Assembly (NCBI GenBank): GCA_016235875.1
Contig: JACRII010000073.1
Coordinates: forward strand, 20,005 to 84,004
From: Planctomycetota bacterium
GTDB lineage: Bacteria; Planctomycetota; Brocadiia; Brocadiales; Brocadiaceae
Direction: 5' to 3'
Length of the DNA: 64,000 nucleotides
The notes under the pieces were generated by a model, which saw only the letters and a list, made by a program, of their open reading frames with translations, was not told where the DNA came from and searched no databases. Positions 54,573 to 63,683 of this stretch are shown here, piece by piece (positions within the stretch are counted from its first letter, which is position 1; every line of letters begins with the position of its first letter). A program made the position numbers and the translations under genes.

Positions 54573-54668
54573 TTATGCACAACAATAATTAGACTGGTCA
54601 TTATAACCGCCCCCGGCATGCTGGGCTGTCAGTCTATTACGCCGGTATTTTGGATATAAAAATCTCAT
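54573..54668 (-). CDS. Short peptide ending in Cys-Cys-Ala
   Basis: The 31-residue frame has a strong aaaggagg site 11 bases upstream. It is basic at the N terminus (MRFLYPKYRRNRL) and ends HAGGGYNDQSNYCCA. It precedes the 102-residue unknown gene by 32 bases. Possible small regulatory or modified peptide; the evidence is thin. The gap 54669-54954 shows no other gene. Confidence 0.35.
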   Translation of the reverse strand: MRFLYPKYRRNRLTAQHAGGGYNDQSNYCCA

Positions 54669-54954
54669 TATCTCATTTACCTCCTTTATGTTGCGCAGAA
54701 TTGTTATGAAAAGCAGGTATCTTATACTGATCAGTATAAGACCCCGCTTTTGGTTCATCAATTGGACTTCGCATAAAAAGGATGATAATACAAAAATGAA
54801 GAAGGATGCAAGCTTTTTTTGGCTTTTCTGAGGAATGAACGGGAGGGAATCTCTCCTTGTTGGCCGATAATAGGTGTTTTAGCAAATTCTTGTGCCATAA
54901 TTTGTGCTAATTTTAACCTACAATCAATCCAAAAGGGATAGAATTAATATGTAT

Positions 54955-56652
54955 TTACATCCGTTCTGGCGCTTGCATTCCGAGGATGTTAAGGCCGTTC
55001 TTTATGACCTGACGGGTGACATCTACCAATAGAATCCGTGCCCTGGTGAGTTCTTCGTCATCTGACAGGACGCGATGGGCATTATAAAATCTGTTCAAAT
55101 TACTGCACACATCAATAAGATAATTGCTAATTAAAGAGGGTTCATAAAGCTCCGCTGCCTTCAATATAACGGAGGGGAATCGCCACAAATTCTTGACCAG
55201 AATAATGGTTTCATCTTCTTTCAATAATTCAAAAGGTATGTCTGCCGTTACAGGCCTTCCATATTTTCTCAGGATACTGCAGAGACGAGCATGGGTATAC
55301 TGAACGTAAGGTCCAGTTTCCCCTTCGAAATTCAGCGCCTCGTCCCAATCAAAGACCACATCCTTGTTACGTTTGGCGCTTAAATCGGCGAATATAACAG
55401 CTCCAATTCCAACATCGTTTGCCACTACTTCTTTATTTTCTAGGGAAGGATTCTTTTCTTCTATAATTTTTCGAATGCGTTCAACGGCCTCAATTAACAG
55501 GTCTTCCAGTAAAACGACTTTCCCTTTTCGGGTGGACATCTTGCCGTCCTTGAATTTCATAAGACCAAAATCCACGTGTACGCAATGATTTGACCAGTCG
55601 TATCCCATCAACTCTAAAACCTTAAAAACCTGCTTAAAATGGAGTTTTTGCTCTGAACCGACTACATAAACTATTTTAGCAAAGTTATACGTCTTTTTCC
55701 TGTATTCTGCGGCTGCAATATCACGGGTAGCGTAAAGGGTGGTATCGTCTTTTTTGCGTAAAAGACACGGAGGCATACTGTAAGGCTCTAAGTCAACAAT
55801 CAACGCCTGCTCGCTAATCCTGGTTAGTCCCTTTTCCTTAATCCTTGTTACCGTATCTTCGACCATTGTATTGTAAAAACTCTCGCCGATAAAGGCGTCG
55901 AAGTGTATCCCAAGCATATCGTAAATTTTCTGAAACTCTTTTAAGCTAATGTCCTTGAAGCGCTGCCACAGTTCTTTTGCCTCAGAATCCCCCGCTTCGA
56001 GTTTCTTGAACCATTCCCTGGCCTCGTCTTCCAGAGCAGTATTCTTTTCAGCCTCCTGATGGAATTTTACGTAGAGATTGTTCAGGTCTGTAACGGTGTA
56101 TGATTTATGGGCATTTTCACTTCCCCATTTTTTGTAAGCAACAATCAATTGCCCAAATTGAGTCCCCCAATCACCGAGGTGATTAATACCAATGCATTTG
56201 TATCCAAGTGTTTTGTAGATATGGTAAATTGCGTTTCCGATGAGCGCAGAACGGAGGTGGTGGACGGCAAGGTGTTTGGCAATGTTTGGGGAAGAATAAT
56301 CAATGATAACGGTCTTTCCGCTACCTATGTTTCCACTGCCATAGCAATTTTGCTCTTCATGTATTTTTTTCAATACCATCTCTGTGAATATTGTTTTGTT
56401 CACAAAGAAGTTCACATAGGGGCCGATGGCTTTTATTTCTATAATTGAATCGGTAGTACGTAATGCGCTGGATAACTCCGTAGCAATATTGTTTGGAGAA
56501 TTTTTGAGTGTTTTTGCGAGGCTGTGGCAGGGGAATGCATAATCACCCATCTTTAAATCGGGTGGTATTTCAATAAGTTTCTCTAACTCATCTTCCTGAA
56601 GGTTTGTTTTTTCCTTTAATAAAGATACGATAGTTTTTATGAAGTAGTCCAT
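54955..56652 (-). CDS. argS: Arginyl-tRNA synthetase
   Basis: The 565-residue class I synthetase has an N-terminal tRNA-binding domain (1-110), the HIGH-type motif PNIAKHLAVHHLRS near residue 123, KMSTRKGKVVLLEDLL near 381, and the DALR anticodon-binding C terminus (about 450-565). It charges tRNA-Arg. It is the last gene of the minus-strand aroF cluster, 41 bases after trpS. Confidence 0.96.
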   Translation of the reverse strand: MDYFIKTIVSLLKEKTNLQEDELEKLIEIPPDLKMGDYAFPCHSLAKTLKNSPNNIATELSSALRTTDSIIEIKAIGPYVNFFVNKTIFTEMVLKKIHEEQNCYGSGNIGSGKTVIIDYSSPNIAKHLAVHHLRSALIGNAIYHIYKTLGYKCIGINHLGDWGTQFGQLIVAYKKWGSENAHKSYTVTDLNNLYVKFHQEAEKNTALEDEAREWFKKLEAGDSEAKELWQRFKDISLKEFQKIYDMLGIHFDAFIGESFYNTMVEDTVTRIKEKGLTRISEQALIVDLEPYSMPPCLLRKKDDTTLYATRDIAAAEYRKKTYNFAKIVYVVGSEQKLHFKQVFKVLELMGYDWSNHCVHVDFGLMKFKDGKMSTRKGKVVLLEDLLIEAVERIRKIIEEKNPSLENKEVVANDVGIGAVIFADLSAKRNKDVVFDWDEALNFEGETGPYVQYTHARLCSILRKYGRPVTADIPFELLKEDETIILVKNLWRFPSVILKAAELYEPSLISNYLIDVCSNLNRFYNAHRVLSDDEELTRARILLVDVTRQVIKNGLNILGMQAPERM

Positions 56653-56693
56653 CTTTTTGCTTTTTGCTGTGGTCTCTGTGAATAACCTTTGGG

Positions 56694-57671
56694 TTATATC
56701 AAACCCATCTTCTTTTTTACTTCGATCATGGTATTTTCTGCCATAGTTTTACATTTCTTTGCGCCTGTATGCAAGATATCTAATAGATGCGTTTGGTTCT
56801 GTATCAATTGCTCGTATCTATAACGAATGGGGGTTAGCGCTTCAATGATGTTTTCTGACAGAATCTTTTTACATTCAATACAGCCAATCTCGGCGGAGCG
56901 GCACACCACATTGATGCGATCAATCTGTTCTTTTTTAGAAAAATGTTTGTGCAGGGTGAAGAGGTTGCAAATATCGGGATTGCCGCGGTCGGTGCGTCTC
57001 TTCCTGTGTTCATCAGTTACAGCAGTCGATAGTTTCTTCCATATAGATTCAGGAGATTCTACCAGTGATATATAATTTCCCAGGCTCTTGCTCATCTTGG
57101 TTTTGCCATCGAGCCCCATAATTCTTGGGGCTTCAGAGAGTATCTCCATAGGATCGGGGAATGTCTCACCATATCGCATGTTAAATTTTCTGGCAATCTC
57201 CCTGCATAATTCGATATGCTGTACCTGGTCTTCGCCCACTGGTACGGCTTCACCTTTATAGATTAAGATGTCAGCAGCCTGTAAAACCGGATAGGTAAAT
57301 AACCCTGCATTGATATTTTCCCTATGCTGTTTGGACTTGTCTTTAAATTGGGTCATACGCTCTAAATGTCCCATAGGGGTTACTGTATTTAAAATCCAGG
57401 CGAGTTCTGTATGTTCAGGCACGTATGACTGGACAAAGATGATGCACCGGTTTGGGTCAAGACCTGCTGCAATATTGACAGCCGCTGCATTGAGGATGCG
57501 CTTTTGCATCTCTTCCGGATTGTATTCAATAGTAATTGCATGATAATCTACGATGCAAAAGATACAGTCGTACTGATCGATCATCCGCACCCAGTTCCTA
57601 ATGGCTCCCAGGTAATTACCGATATGTACGTCCCCGCTGGGTTGGATTCCGCTAAAAAGCCGCTTTTTCAT
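56694..57671 (-). CDS. trpS: Tryptophanyl-tRNA synthetase
   Basis: The 325-residue class I synthetase has GIQPSGDVHIGNYLGAI (HIGH-type, residues 8-24) and the KMSKSLGN motif near residue 194, with the class-Ic order of TrpS. It charges tRNA-Trp. It lies 56 bases after the aminotransferase gene and likely shares the aroF transcript, so its expression could be tied to aromatic amino-acid supply. Confidence 0.96.
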   Translation of the reverse strand: MKKRLFSGIQPSGDVHIGNYLGAIRNWVRMIDQYDCIFCIVDYHAITIEYNPEEMQKRILNAAAVNIAAGLDPNRCIIFVQSYVPEHTELAWILNTVTPMGHLERMTQFKDKSKQHRENINAGLFTYPVLQAADILIYKGEAVPVGEDQVQHIELCREIARKFNMRYGETFPDPMEILSEAPRIMGLDGKTKMSKSLGNYISLVESPESIWKKLSTAVTDEHRKRRTDRGNPDICNLFTLHKHFSKKEQIDRINVVCRSAEIGCIECKKILSENIIEALTPIRYRYEQLIQNQTHLLDILHTGAKKCKTMAENTMIEVKKKMGLI

Positions 57672-57727
57672 GAAATATACCTCAAATTTTTATTAATCTG
57701 TGCAATCTGCGAAATCTGTGGTTGCCT

Positions 57728-58915
57728 TTATAAAACCTTTGGCAGTATTTTTTTAATTCGCCTGGCTGCCTCTCTCGTATTTTTGATGCTGGGCACCAGG
57801 GCAAATCGTACGTAACCTTCTCCGGGATTTAATCCGCTTTCTGTCTTATCGCTAATCCAGGCGCCGGGCGTTGTTACTATGGCGATATCGGGTGAAAGTA
57901 ATTTTCTGGCGAAATCGACAGAGGTCATTCCCTCTGGAGTCTTTTGCCATAGATAAATTGTAGATTCCGGGGTACAGTCCGGGAGTTTGATACGTTTGAA
58001 TGCATCCACCAATAAATCCCTTTTTATTTTATACTCAGCCCGCATCTTTTCGACATGGGTTTCATCGCTGAGGGCGGCAATGGCTCCATCCTGTATGAAT
58101 GTGGCCGTACCAGAATCAACATTCGTCTTAACCTTTTTAAATACATCTACAATCCGTTTATCGCCGGCTACCCAGCCTACCCGATAGCACGTCATGGCGC
58201 TCCTCTTGGAGAAAGAATTAAAGACAATGACCCCTTCTTTTGTAATCTCCAGGATGCTGTGAGGCGGTTCATTAAAATAAATTTCACTGTATGCCTCGTC
58301 AGAAGCGATGATGATATTATATTTTCTTCCAAATTCAACAATTTCTTTTAAGTATGACAAAGGCGCGGTGGCGCCAGTAGGACTGTTGGGGTAGTTGACC
58401 CAAAAAATCTTTGCCTTCCGGCAGACCTCTTCCGGAATGGATTTCAAGTCTATCAGGAATTTATTTTCAGCCAGAATCGGTACATAGTAAGGAATCCCTT
58501 CGGCGAACAACGTGCCCCGCGTGTATGGCGGATATCCTGGCGAAGGGATAATTACATAATCGCCCGGGTTGACGATTCCTTCCGGGAAGTTGAATACGGC
58601 CTCCTTTGAACCAATCGTGGATGAAATCTCTGTAGCCGGGTCAAGCTGTACACCAAATCTTTTTTGTATCCACTGGCCAATAGCCTGTCGGAATTCAGGT
58701 GCGCCAATATAACTGGGATAACCTGAAGATTTACGCAACGTTATTCCCTTTTGAGTCGCCTTCCGCACAATTTCAGGCGTCGGCACAGTTGGGTCGCCTA
58801 CGCCAAAATCAATCGGGGTAATCCCCATGGATTTTAATTTTTCTACTTCTTTATCAACTTCTGCAAAGGCATAAGCACCAATAGACTGCAATCTCTTCGA
58901 TGCTGTAATTTCCAT
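57728..58915 (-). CDS. Class I PLP-dependent aminotransferase (LL-DAP-aminotransferase-like)
   Basis: The 395-residue fold-type I enzyme has VNYPNSPTGATAPLSYL, ASDEAYSEIYF and the PLP Lys in FNSFSKRSAMTCYRVGW (near 237). It resembles the LL-diaminopimelate and aspartate/aromatic aminotransferase group. Its position between aroF and trpS favours a role in amino-acid (perhaps aromatic) transamination, but lysine synthesis is also possible. Confidence 0.85.
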   Translation of the reverse strand: MEITASKRLQSIGAYAFAEVDKEVEKLKSMGITPIDFGVGDPTVPTPEIVRKATQKGITLRKSSGYPSYIGAPEFRQAIGQWIQKRFGVQLDPATEISSTIGSKEAVFNFPEGIVNPGDYVIIPSPGYPPYTRGTLFAEGIPYYVPILAENKFLIDLKSIPEEVCRKAKIFWVNYPNSPTGATAPLSYLKEIVEFGRKYNIIIASDEAYSEIYFNEPPHSILEITKEGVIVFNSFSKRSAMTCYRVGWVAGDKRIVDVFKKVKTNVDSGTATFIQDGAIAALSDETHVEKMRAEYKIKRDLLVDAFKRIKLPDCTPESTIYLWQKTPEGMTSVDFARKLLSPDIAIVTTPGAWISDKTESGLNPGEGYVRFALVPSIKNTREAARRIKKILPKVL

Positions 58916-58983
58916 ACAATTTAATTCCTTTCTTAAACTTTTTATTCACTTCGTGTTCTTTGTAGTTTGTGTTGATAGTTACT

Positions 58984-59484
58984 CTATTTTTTTGCCGGGT
59001 CGGTAATCACAGGTTTAACAGGACTTCTTTTTGCGGTCATCTCTTTGATTTCGATCTCGAGGACATTTGTCTTGTTCAACATCGCATCGGTAAAAGGCGC
59101 TTTGGGATTCTGCGGCGCATACTTATCGGCAAGTTTCTGGAGGGCTTCGTTTTTAGCATGTGGATCAGAAAGTATTTTTATGTTGCCAAACAGAATTACA
59201 GACCTGTATGCAACGGAAGAGGCGCAGGTAGGCTGCTTTACAAGCACATTGGTGACTTCTTCCACCTCGAAACATACATTTTGATTGGCTCGGATATTTT
59301 CAATCTTTCTGCCTTCATTTGCGCAATGGAGGTATATTTTGGACGATTCCTTATCATACGTAAAATTCATGGGTGTGATGTACGGAATCCCATTGGCACA
59401 CGTCCCCAGCCTTCCCACCATGGTGCTGGAAAGAATGTCCTCTATTTCATTCTTATCGGTTATTTCTTTGTCTTTTCTTCTCAC
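58984..59484 (-). CDS. Pyridoxamine-phosphate-oxidase-like flavin protein
   Basis: The 166-residue split-barrel protein has VGRLGTCANGIPYITPMNFTYD and IYLHCANEGRKIENIRANQNVCFEVEE, typical of the PNPOx/NimA-type FMN-binding family. The last 20 residues are a basic tail (EMTAKRSPVKPVI). Its stop-start distance to aroF is 3 bases, so it is co-transcribed. The substrate is unknown. Confidence 0.85.
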   Translation of the reverse strand: MRRKDKEITDKNEIEDILSSTMVGRLGTCANGIPYITPMNFTYDKESSKIYLHCANEGRKIENIRANQNVCFEVEEVTNVLVKQPTCASSVAYRSVILFGNIKILSDPHAKNEALQKLADKYAPQNPKAPFTDAMLNKTNVLEIEIKEMTAKRSPVKPVITDPAKK

Positions 59485-59487
59485 AGA

Positions 59488-60504
59488 TTATATTTTTCTT
59501 CCAACGGCTTCTGCTACGGGCTTGAGTTCCTGCATTAACTGGTCAAATGCTTCGAGGGTAATTGTTTGCGGTCCATCCACAAATGACTTTTCAGGATCAG
59601 GGTGGGTTTCAATTAAAAGACCATCGGCACCAACGGCTATAGAGCCTTTGGACATCGGGTTAACGAGACTTCTCTTTCCGGTTCCATGACTGGGGTCTAC
59701 AATAATGGGCAGATGCGTCATTTCCTTGAGTTGTGGCACGACGCTCAATGACAACGTAAAACGAGTATGAGTCTCAAAGGTTCGGATACCCCTTTCGCAT
59801 AGAATAACATTGGGATTGTTTTGCGCCAGGATGTATTCTGCGGCCAGGAGAAACTCTTCAATAGTTGCGGACATTCCTCGCTTTAAAATCACTGGTTTTC
59901 CTGCTTCGCCCACCGCGCGCAAGAGCAAGAAGTTTTGCATATTGCGGGTTCCGACTTGCAATATATCGCTGTATTTACTTACTAATTTTACATGCTCAGG
60001 GGTAAGCACCTCCGTGACGATAGGCAGTCCGGATGCCTCACGGGCGCGCGCCAGGTGCACGAGACCCTCTTCCTGTAAACCTTGGAAGGTGTAAGGATTG
60101 CTGCGGGGTTTGAATGCCCCGCCTCTTAATGCAGTTGCACCAGCATCTCTGACCCTTTTAGCAATTTCAACAATTTGCTCTTTACTTTCTATGGCGCATG
60201 GACCTGCAATAACGGCGATGTGATCCCCGCCAATTTTTTTCCCATTACTGAGGTGAATAATGGTTTTGAAATCCTTTCCTTCCTTGCTGGCTAATTTGTA
60301 CGGCGCTAGAATTGGGACGGTCTTTTCTACACCGGGCAATACATCCCAAAAATCAGCGGGTAATATCCGTTCGTCACCAATAATCGCAATCACGTTTCGG
60401 TTGGTGCCTTGTAATAAAACCCCTTTTAAGCCCGCTTTTTCAATGCTTTCAAGGACGTGATTAATGTCCTTTTTTGTAGATTCGACCTTCATTACAATAA
60501 TCAT
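59488..60504 (-). CDS. aroF: DAHP synthase, AroF/AroA(I-beta) type
   Basis: The 338-residue 3-deoxy-7-phosphoheptulonate synthase makes the first intermediate of aromatic amino-acid synthesis from phosphoenolpyruvate and erythrose 4-phosphate. An N-terminal ferredoxin-like regulatory domain (1-70), as in the Thermotoga enzyme, can mediate feedback inhibition. The barrel shows AGPCAIESKEQIVEIA, GAFKPRSNPYTFQG, VILKRGMSATIEE and IIVDPSHGTGKR. It starts at ATG 60504 with agaggt upstream and is controlled by the leader described below. Confidence 0.95.
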   Translation of the reverse strand: MIIVMKVESTKKDINHVLESIEKAGLKGVLLQGTNRNVIAIIGDERILPADFWDVLPGVEKTVPILAPYKLASKEGKDFKTIIHLSNGKKIGGDHIAVIAGPCAIESKEQIVEIAKRVRDAGATALRGGAFKPRSNPYTFQGLQEEGLVHLARAREASGLPIVTEVLTPEHVKLVSKYSDILQVGTRNMQNFLLLRAVGEAGKPVILKRGMSATIEEFLLAAEYILAQNNPNVILCERGIRTFETHTRFTLSLSVVPQLKEMTHLPIIVDPSHGTGKRSLVNPMSKGSIAVGADGLLIETHPDPEKSFVDGPQTITLEAFDQLMQELKPVAEAVGRKI

Positions 60505-60534
60505 AAACTGTACCTCTTTTTAAAATTTATAGAC

Positions 60535-60565
60535 AAAAAAAAACCCTAAAACAATAGGTTTTAGG
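60535..60565 (-). terminator. Attenuator terminator ahead of aroF
   Basis: On the minus strand the arms ccctaaaac (60565-60557) and gttttaggg (60551-60543) flank a 5-base loop and are followed by eight T. It ends 31 bases before the aroF start, inside the leader, so it must be regulated. Its 5' arm can instead pair with TTAGGG at 60603-60598, which includes the leader-peptide stop codon. Confidence 0.85.
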
Positions 60566-60599
60566 GCAATATATTAATTTTCATAATTTAATATCTAAC

Positions 60600-60656
60600 C
60601 CTAAGACCCTCCTCTTTTATAATATCTAAAGTAATAGAAAACAGCGTAATGTTTCA
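60600..60656 (-). CDS. Aromatic-rich leader peptide of the aroF attenuator
   Basis: The 18-residue reading frame encodes MKHYAVFYYFRYYKRGGS: five Tyr and two Phe, including two Tyr-Tyr pairs. It precedes a terminator by 35 bases and the aroF start by about 95 bases. Its stop codon overlaps the antiterminator segment TTAGGG. Ribosome stalling at Tyr/Phe codons when charged tRNA is scarce would favour antitermination, as in enteric pheA leaders. A possible upstream nine-codon frame (starting at 60683) overlaps its start by ATGA. Confidence 0.75.
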
Positions 60657-60773
60657 TTGTATTGTTACTAACGCAAGGTACATTCCCTCCGGTTAGTACT
60701 TATCTATCGGGGAAGGTAATCTTGGGGTTAAAAATTTTTTAGCGAAATAATTTCTATAGCAAATTAAGAATAA

Positions 60774-60802
60774 AGTCTACATGACAAGATATTTATTGTC
60801 AA
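60774..60802 (-). promoter_or_regulatory. Promoter for the aroF leader
   Basis: On the minus strand TTGACA (60802-60797) and TAGACT (60779-60774) are separated by 17 bases. Transcription would begin near 60767, giving a leader of about 260 bases before aroF that contains the leader peptide and attenuator. Confidence 0.65.
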
Positions 60803-60848
60803 GGGTAATTTTAATGTGTTATATTTACGAATCTTACGCTAAACTCTA

Positions 60849-62813
60849 ATGTTAAAAATCACACTAAAGGGTAAAAAATTGAAAAAGCGCCGTGATGTTT
60901 ATTGCCTGTTGTTGCCATTTTTTATATCAATTATTGTTTACCTGAATTGTCTGCAAAATTCATTTGTATACGACGACGATTCTACCATCATCAATAATTA
61001 CTTCATAAGGCACTGGAGCAACCTTCCCGATATTTTTACCAGGAAATACTTCGTCCTTTCAGCCGAATTGACCTATCGTCCTGTAGTGACTTTGTCTTAC
61101 TTTATTGACTATACCTTTTGGCATTTGAATCCATTGGGATACCATCTCACCAATATTTTACTTCACGCCATCAATAGTGTCCTGGTTTTTATTTTTGGTT
61201 TTCGGGTATTTAAAAACAGAACAACGGCTTTAATTTCTACGATGTTCTTTTCTTCATATCCCCTCTTTTCTGAAGTGGTCAATGCCGTTGGTTTCCGGGA
61301 AGACCTATTGGCGTTCATGTTTTTTATCCTGGCATTCATCTGTTACCTGAAAGCAAATCAACGACGATATATCCTTTATCACGCCATGTCATTATTTTGT
61401 TATTTTCTGAGTCTCTTTTCCAAAGAAATGGCGATTACTTTGCCTATATTAATCGTCTTGTACGACGTGGTTTTTAAAGGTTGTTCGTACATGAAATCAA
61501 AGTATCTATATTATTTGGGATATTTTTTCGTTGCTATTTTTTATATCCTGAGCCGTTTCTTTTTTCTCCACAATCCATTGGAATCACAAATTCCTTACCC
61601 ACAGGGTAGTTTTTTTGTCAACTTTCTGACCATGATCCATATCCTGGCTTCTTACGTAAAACTTCTCTTCCTGCCTTTTCATCTGAATGCCGACTACGTA
61701 GTTCCTTTTTCCACATCGCTTGCAAGAGTCTCATTTTGGCTGACTGTCCTGCTCTTTATTGCAGTCGCTACAATTTCATACCGTCTGCGATTTCAGTACA
61801 GGCACATGTACTTTTTTATCCTCTGGTTTTTTATCACGCTTATTCCCGTGATGAATATTGTTCCGCTGGGAAACATTATGGCGGAACGTTATTTATACAT
61901 ACCGGGCGCTGGTTTTTGTATGATCATTGCTAACATTATGTCAAAAATACCAGTCAGAAAGTGGGGTTCTGAACGATTTTCCTCTTCCTCTGTACCTTTT
62001 TTTGACAGGATGATTTTAGTTTTTATTTTTATATTGTTCTTTATTTTTTCGGGAAATGCATACCTGACTTTTAAGAGAAACAACGACTGGAAGGACGGCC
62101 TGTGGTTATGGTCAAAGACGACGCTAACCTCGCCGAATAGTTTCCGGGCGCACATTAATTTGGGGAATGCTTGTGAGAAAAAAGGGCTTAACACCGCAGC
62201 CTTTGAAGAATACCAAAAGGCATTATCGATTGATCCAAACGATGCAGATATTTACAACAACCTTGGTATTTATTATAACAAGATGAACCTTTTTGACGAT
62301 GCTATCCGGCATTTCATAAGGTGTATGAACATAAATCCTAAGCATCCAAGAGCGTACAATAATCTCGGCGTTGTCTTTACAAAGCAAAGGCATTTAGACG
62401 ATGCGATTCAAGCATTTAAGCAGGCCATCTCTAATAATTCATTATACCCGGATGCGCATAACAATCTTGGCATAGCCTATTACAGAAAAGGCATGATGGA
62501 TGAGGCCGAACGTGAATTCAAATTAGCGATCAGTATAGAACCTTACCATGCAGAGGCGCATAATGACCTCGGCATTCTTTACAATGACAGACGCCTATTT
62601 GACGAGGCGATCAAAGAATTCGAGATGGCTGTACAAATCAAGCCCAATTATGCAAATGCCCATATGAATTTAGGGGCTGTTATTCTAAAACACAGAAAGG
62701 ACAGAGACAAGGCATTGTTTCACCTGAAGGAAAGTATAAAAATAGACCCGCAGCAAGAACAATCTGCTGGAATAAATAAACTCATACAACAACTGGAACA
62801 AACTGCTAACTAA
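60849..62813 (+). CDS. TMTC-type membrane protein with TPR repeats (paralogue)
   Basis: The 654-residue protein has about ten membrane helices in its first 430 residues, with SFVYDDDSTIINNYFIRHW in the first loop, and then about six TPR units (AHINLGNACEKKGLNTAAFEEYQKALSID onward). It resembles the protein at 32879-34702 in order and loop motifs. A GT-C glycosyltransferase or glycoprotein-processing role is likely. It stands outside the glycan cluster, divergent from the aroF operon. Confidence 0.82.
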   Translation: MLKITLKGKKLKKRRDVYCLLLPFFISIIVYLNCLQNSFVYDDDSTIINNYFIRHWSNLPDIFTRKYFVLSAELTYRPVVTLSYFIDYTFWHLNPLGYHLTNILLHAINSVLVFIFGFRVFKNRTTALISTMFFSSYPLFSEVVNAVGFREDLLAFMFFILAFICYLKANQRRYILYHAMSLFCYFLSLFSKEMAITLPILIVLYDVVFKGCSYMKSKYLYYLGYFFVAIFYILSRFFFLHNPLESQIPYPQGSFFVNFLTMIHILASYVKLLFLPFHLNADYVVPFSTSLARVSFWLTVLLFIAVATISYRLRFQYRHMYFFILWFFITLIPVMNIVPLGNIMAERYLYIPGAGFCMIIANIMSKIPVRKWGSERFSSSSVPFFDRMILVFIFILFFIFSGNAYLTFKRNNDWKDGLWLWSKTTLTSPNSFRAHINLGNACEKKGLNTAAFEEYQKALSIDPNDADIYNNLGIYYNKMNLFDDAIRHFIRCMNINPKHPRAYNNLGVVFTKQRHLDDAIQAFKQAISNNSLYPDAHNNLGIAYYRKGMMDEAEREFKLAISIEPYHAEAHNDLGILYNDRRLFDEAIKEFEMAVQIKPNYANAHMNLGAVILKHRKDRDKALFHLKESIKIDPQQEQSAGINKLIQQLEQTAN

Positions 62814-62830
62814 TTTATTGGAGGTAGAGC

Positions 62831-62917
62831 ATGTCCGAAATAAGGTTGAATCCGCTAATACCTGAGAGTACAGCAGAATATTTGAGAAATATAAAAATAC
62901 CTGAATATACCCATTGA
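62831..62917 (+). CDS. 28-residue ORF with strong ribosome-binding site
   Basis: ATG 62831 follows ttggaggtagagc, 17 bases after the TMTC stop. It reads MSEIRLNPLIPESTAEYLRN and ends EYTH. There is no hydrophobic segment. It could be a small regulatory protein or a remnant 5' end of a longer gene. Confidence 0.35.
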   Translation: MSEIRLNPLIPESTAEYLRNIKIPEYTH

Positions 62918-62972
62918 AAATATTCTTAGGCAGAAAATGGCTGTTTTGTCTTATTTTGCTAAGATTGTAATA

Positions 62973-63335
62973 TTACTTCATTAAACTTATTTTAAGTATT
63001 CCATTTTTATAGGTATGAACTATCCTGTCTTCAGTAAAACTTTCTTTCAGGAGGATTTCTTTCTGATAATTCTTTTCGCTAGTCTTGGTCGAGATTTGCA
63101 ATATATCGTCTTTTAAATCGACATGAATATCTTTCTCGTTTACTCCCGGCATATCGGCAACAATCAGGGTATGATCCGTTTCTTCAAAAATATCTACCAG
63201 AGGCTCTAGCAATTCAAATACAGTAACATCATACTTTTTACTATTGTGCGTATTACTTTCCAGGGGTTTTACCTTTACACTATTGGCATCGAGACTACCA
63301 ACCTTTATAGAAAAACCGAAATTTGTAGAAAACAA
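62973..63335 (-). CDS. Hsp20/alpha-crystallin small heat-shock protein
   Basis: The 120-residue product starts at TTG 63335, placed six bases after ggagga; upstream in-frame ATG starts have no such site. The alpha-crystallin domain spans about 45-118 (LVDIFEETDHTLIVADMPGVNEKDIHVDLKDDILQI, then HTYKNGILKISLMK with a GxLxI motif near the end). It lacks the usual C-terminal I-x-I tail. It is an ATP-independent holdase. Its unusually long (about 340-base) leader carries a structured RNA and a terminator. Confidence 0.82.
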   Translation of the reverse strand: MFSTNFGFSIKVGSLDANSVKVKPLESNTHNSKKYDVTVFELLEPLVDIFEETDHTLIVADMPGVNEKDIHVDLKDDILQISTKTSEKNYQKEILLKESFTEDRIVHTYKNGILKISLMK

Positions 63336-63435
63336 GCATGTCCTCCTTTCATAAAAACCAAGACCTGTAATATTAATGTGATTTCTAATAATTCTATTAC
63401 TTTTTAACAAAAATTTATGAAGATATCCTTAAAAC

Positions 63436-63489
63436 AAAAAAAGCCTTACTGCAAAGATATTCATCCAAAACATCTTCGGCAGTAAGGCT
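63436..63489 (-). terminator. Terminator in the hsp20 leader
   Basis: On the minus strand the 11-bp arms agccttactgc (63489-63479) and gcagtaaggct (63452-63442), extended by aagat/atctt inside, lead into seven T. It lies 100 bases before the hsp20 start, so it must be conditional or it silences the gene. Confidence 0.85.
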
Positions 63490-63577
63490 GTCTTTTCCTG
63501 ATACTTCTTGATCTTTAAAGACACTTTACTTTGCGTCCCCCGATTGATCCAGGTTCGCCTTTATCGTAATGCTTTGC
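63478..63577 (-). promoter_or_regulatory. GEMM-like (cyclic-dinucleotide) riboswitch candidate
   Basis: On the minus strand the order is GCAAAGC, a hairpin with AGG-CGAA-CCT, the hallmark GGGGGACGCAAAG (63541-63529), a hairpin with arms TGTCTTT (63523-63517) / AAAGACA (63495-63489), then AGCCTTACTGCC. This follows the GEMM-I layout (GCAAA, GNRA-like hairpin, GGACGCAAAG, P3, GNYAGCC...UGCC). The last segment is also the terminator's 5' arm. The 5' partner of the closing P1 stem is not clear. Confidence 0.5.
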
Positions 63578-63683
63578 TTATTTTCATTCTTTAAGCAACT
63601 TAACCGTTTATGAAAATCACCAGCATGTGTTAAGTATTAAAGTATTCCTCCTTGTTTACCTCTGTTAAAAATTTTATGTAATA

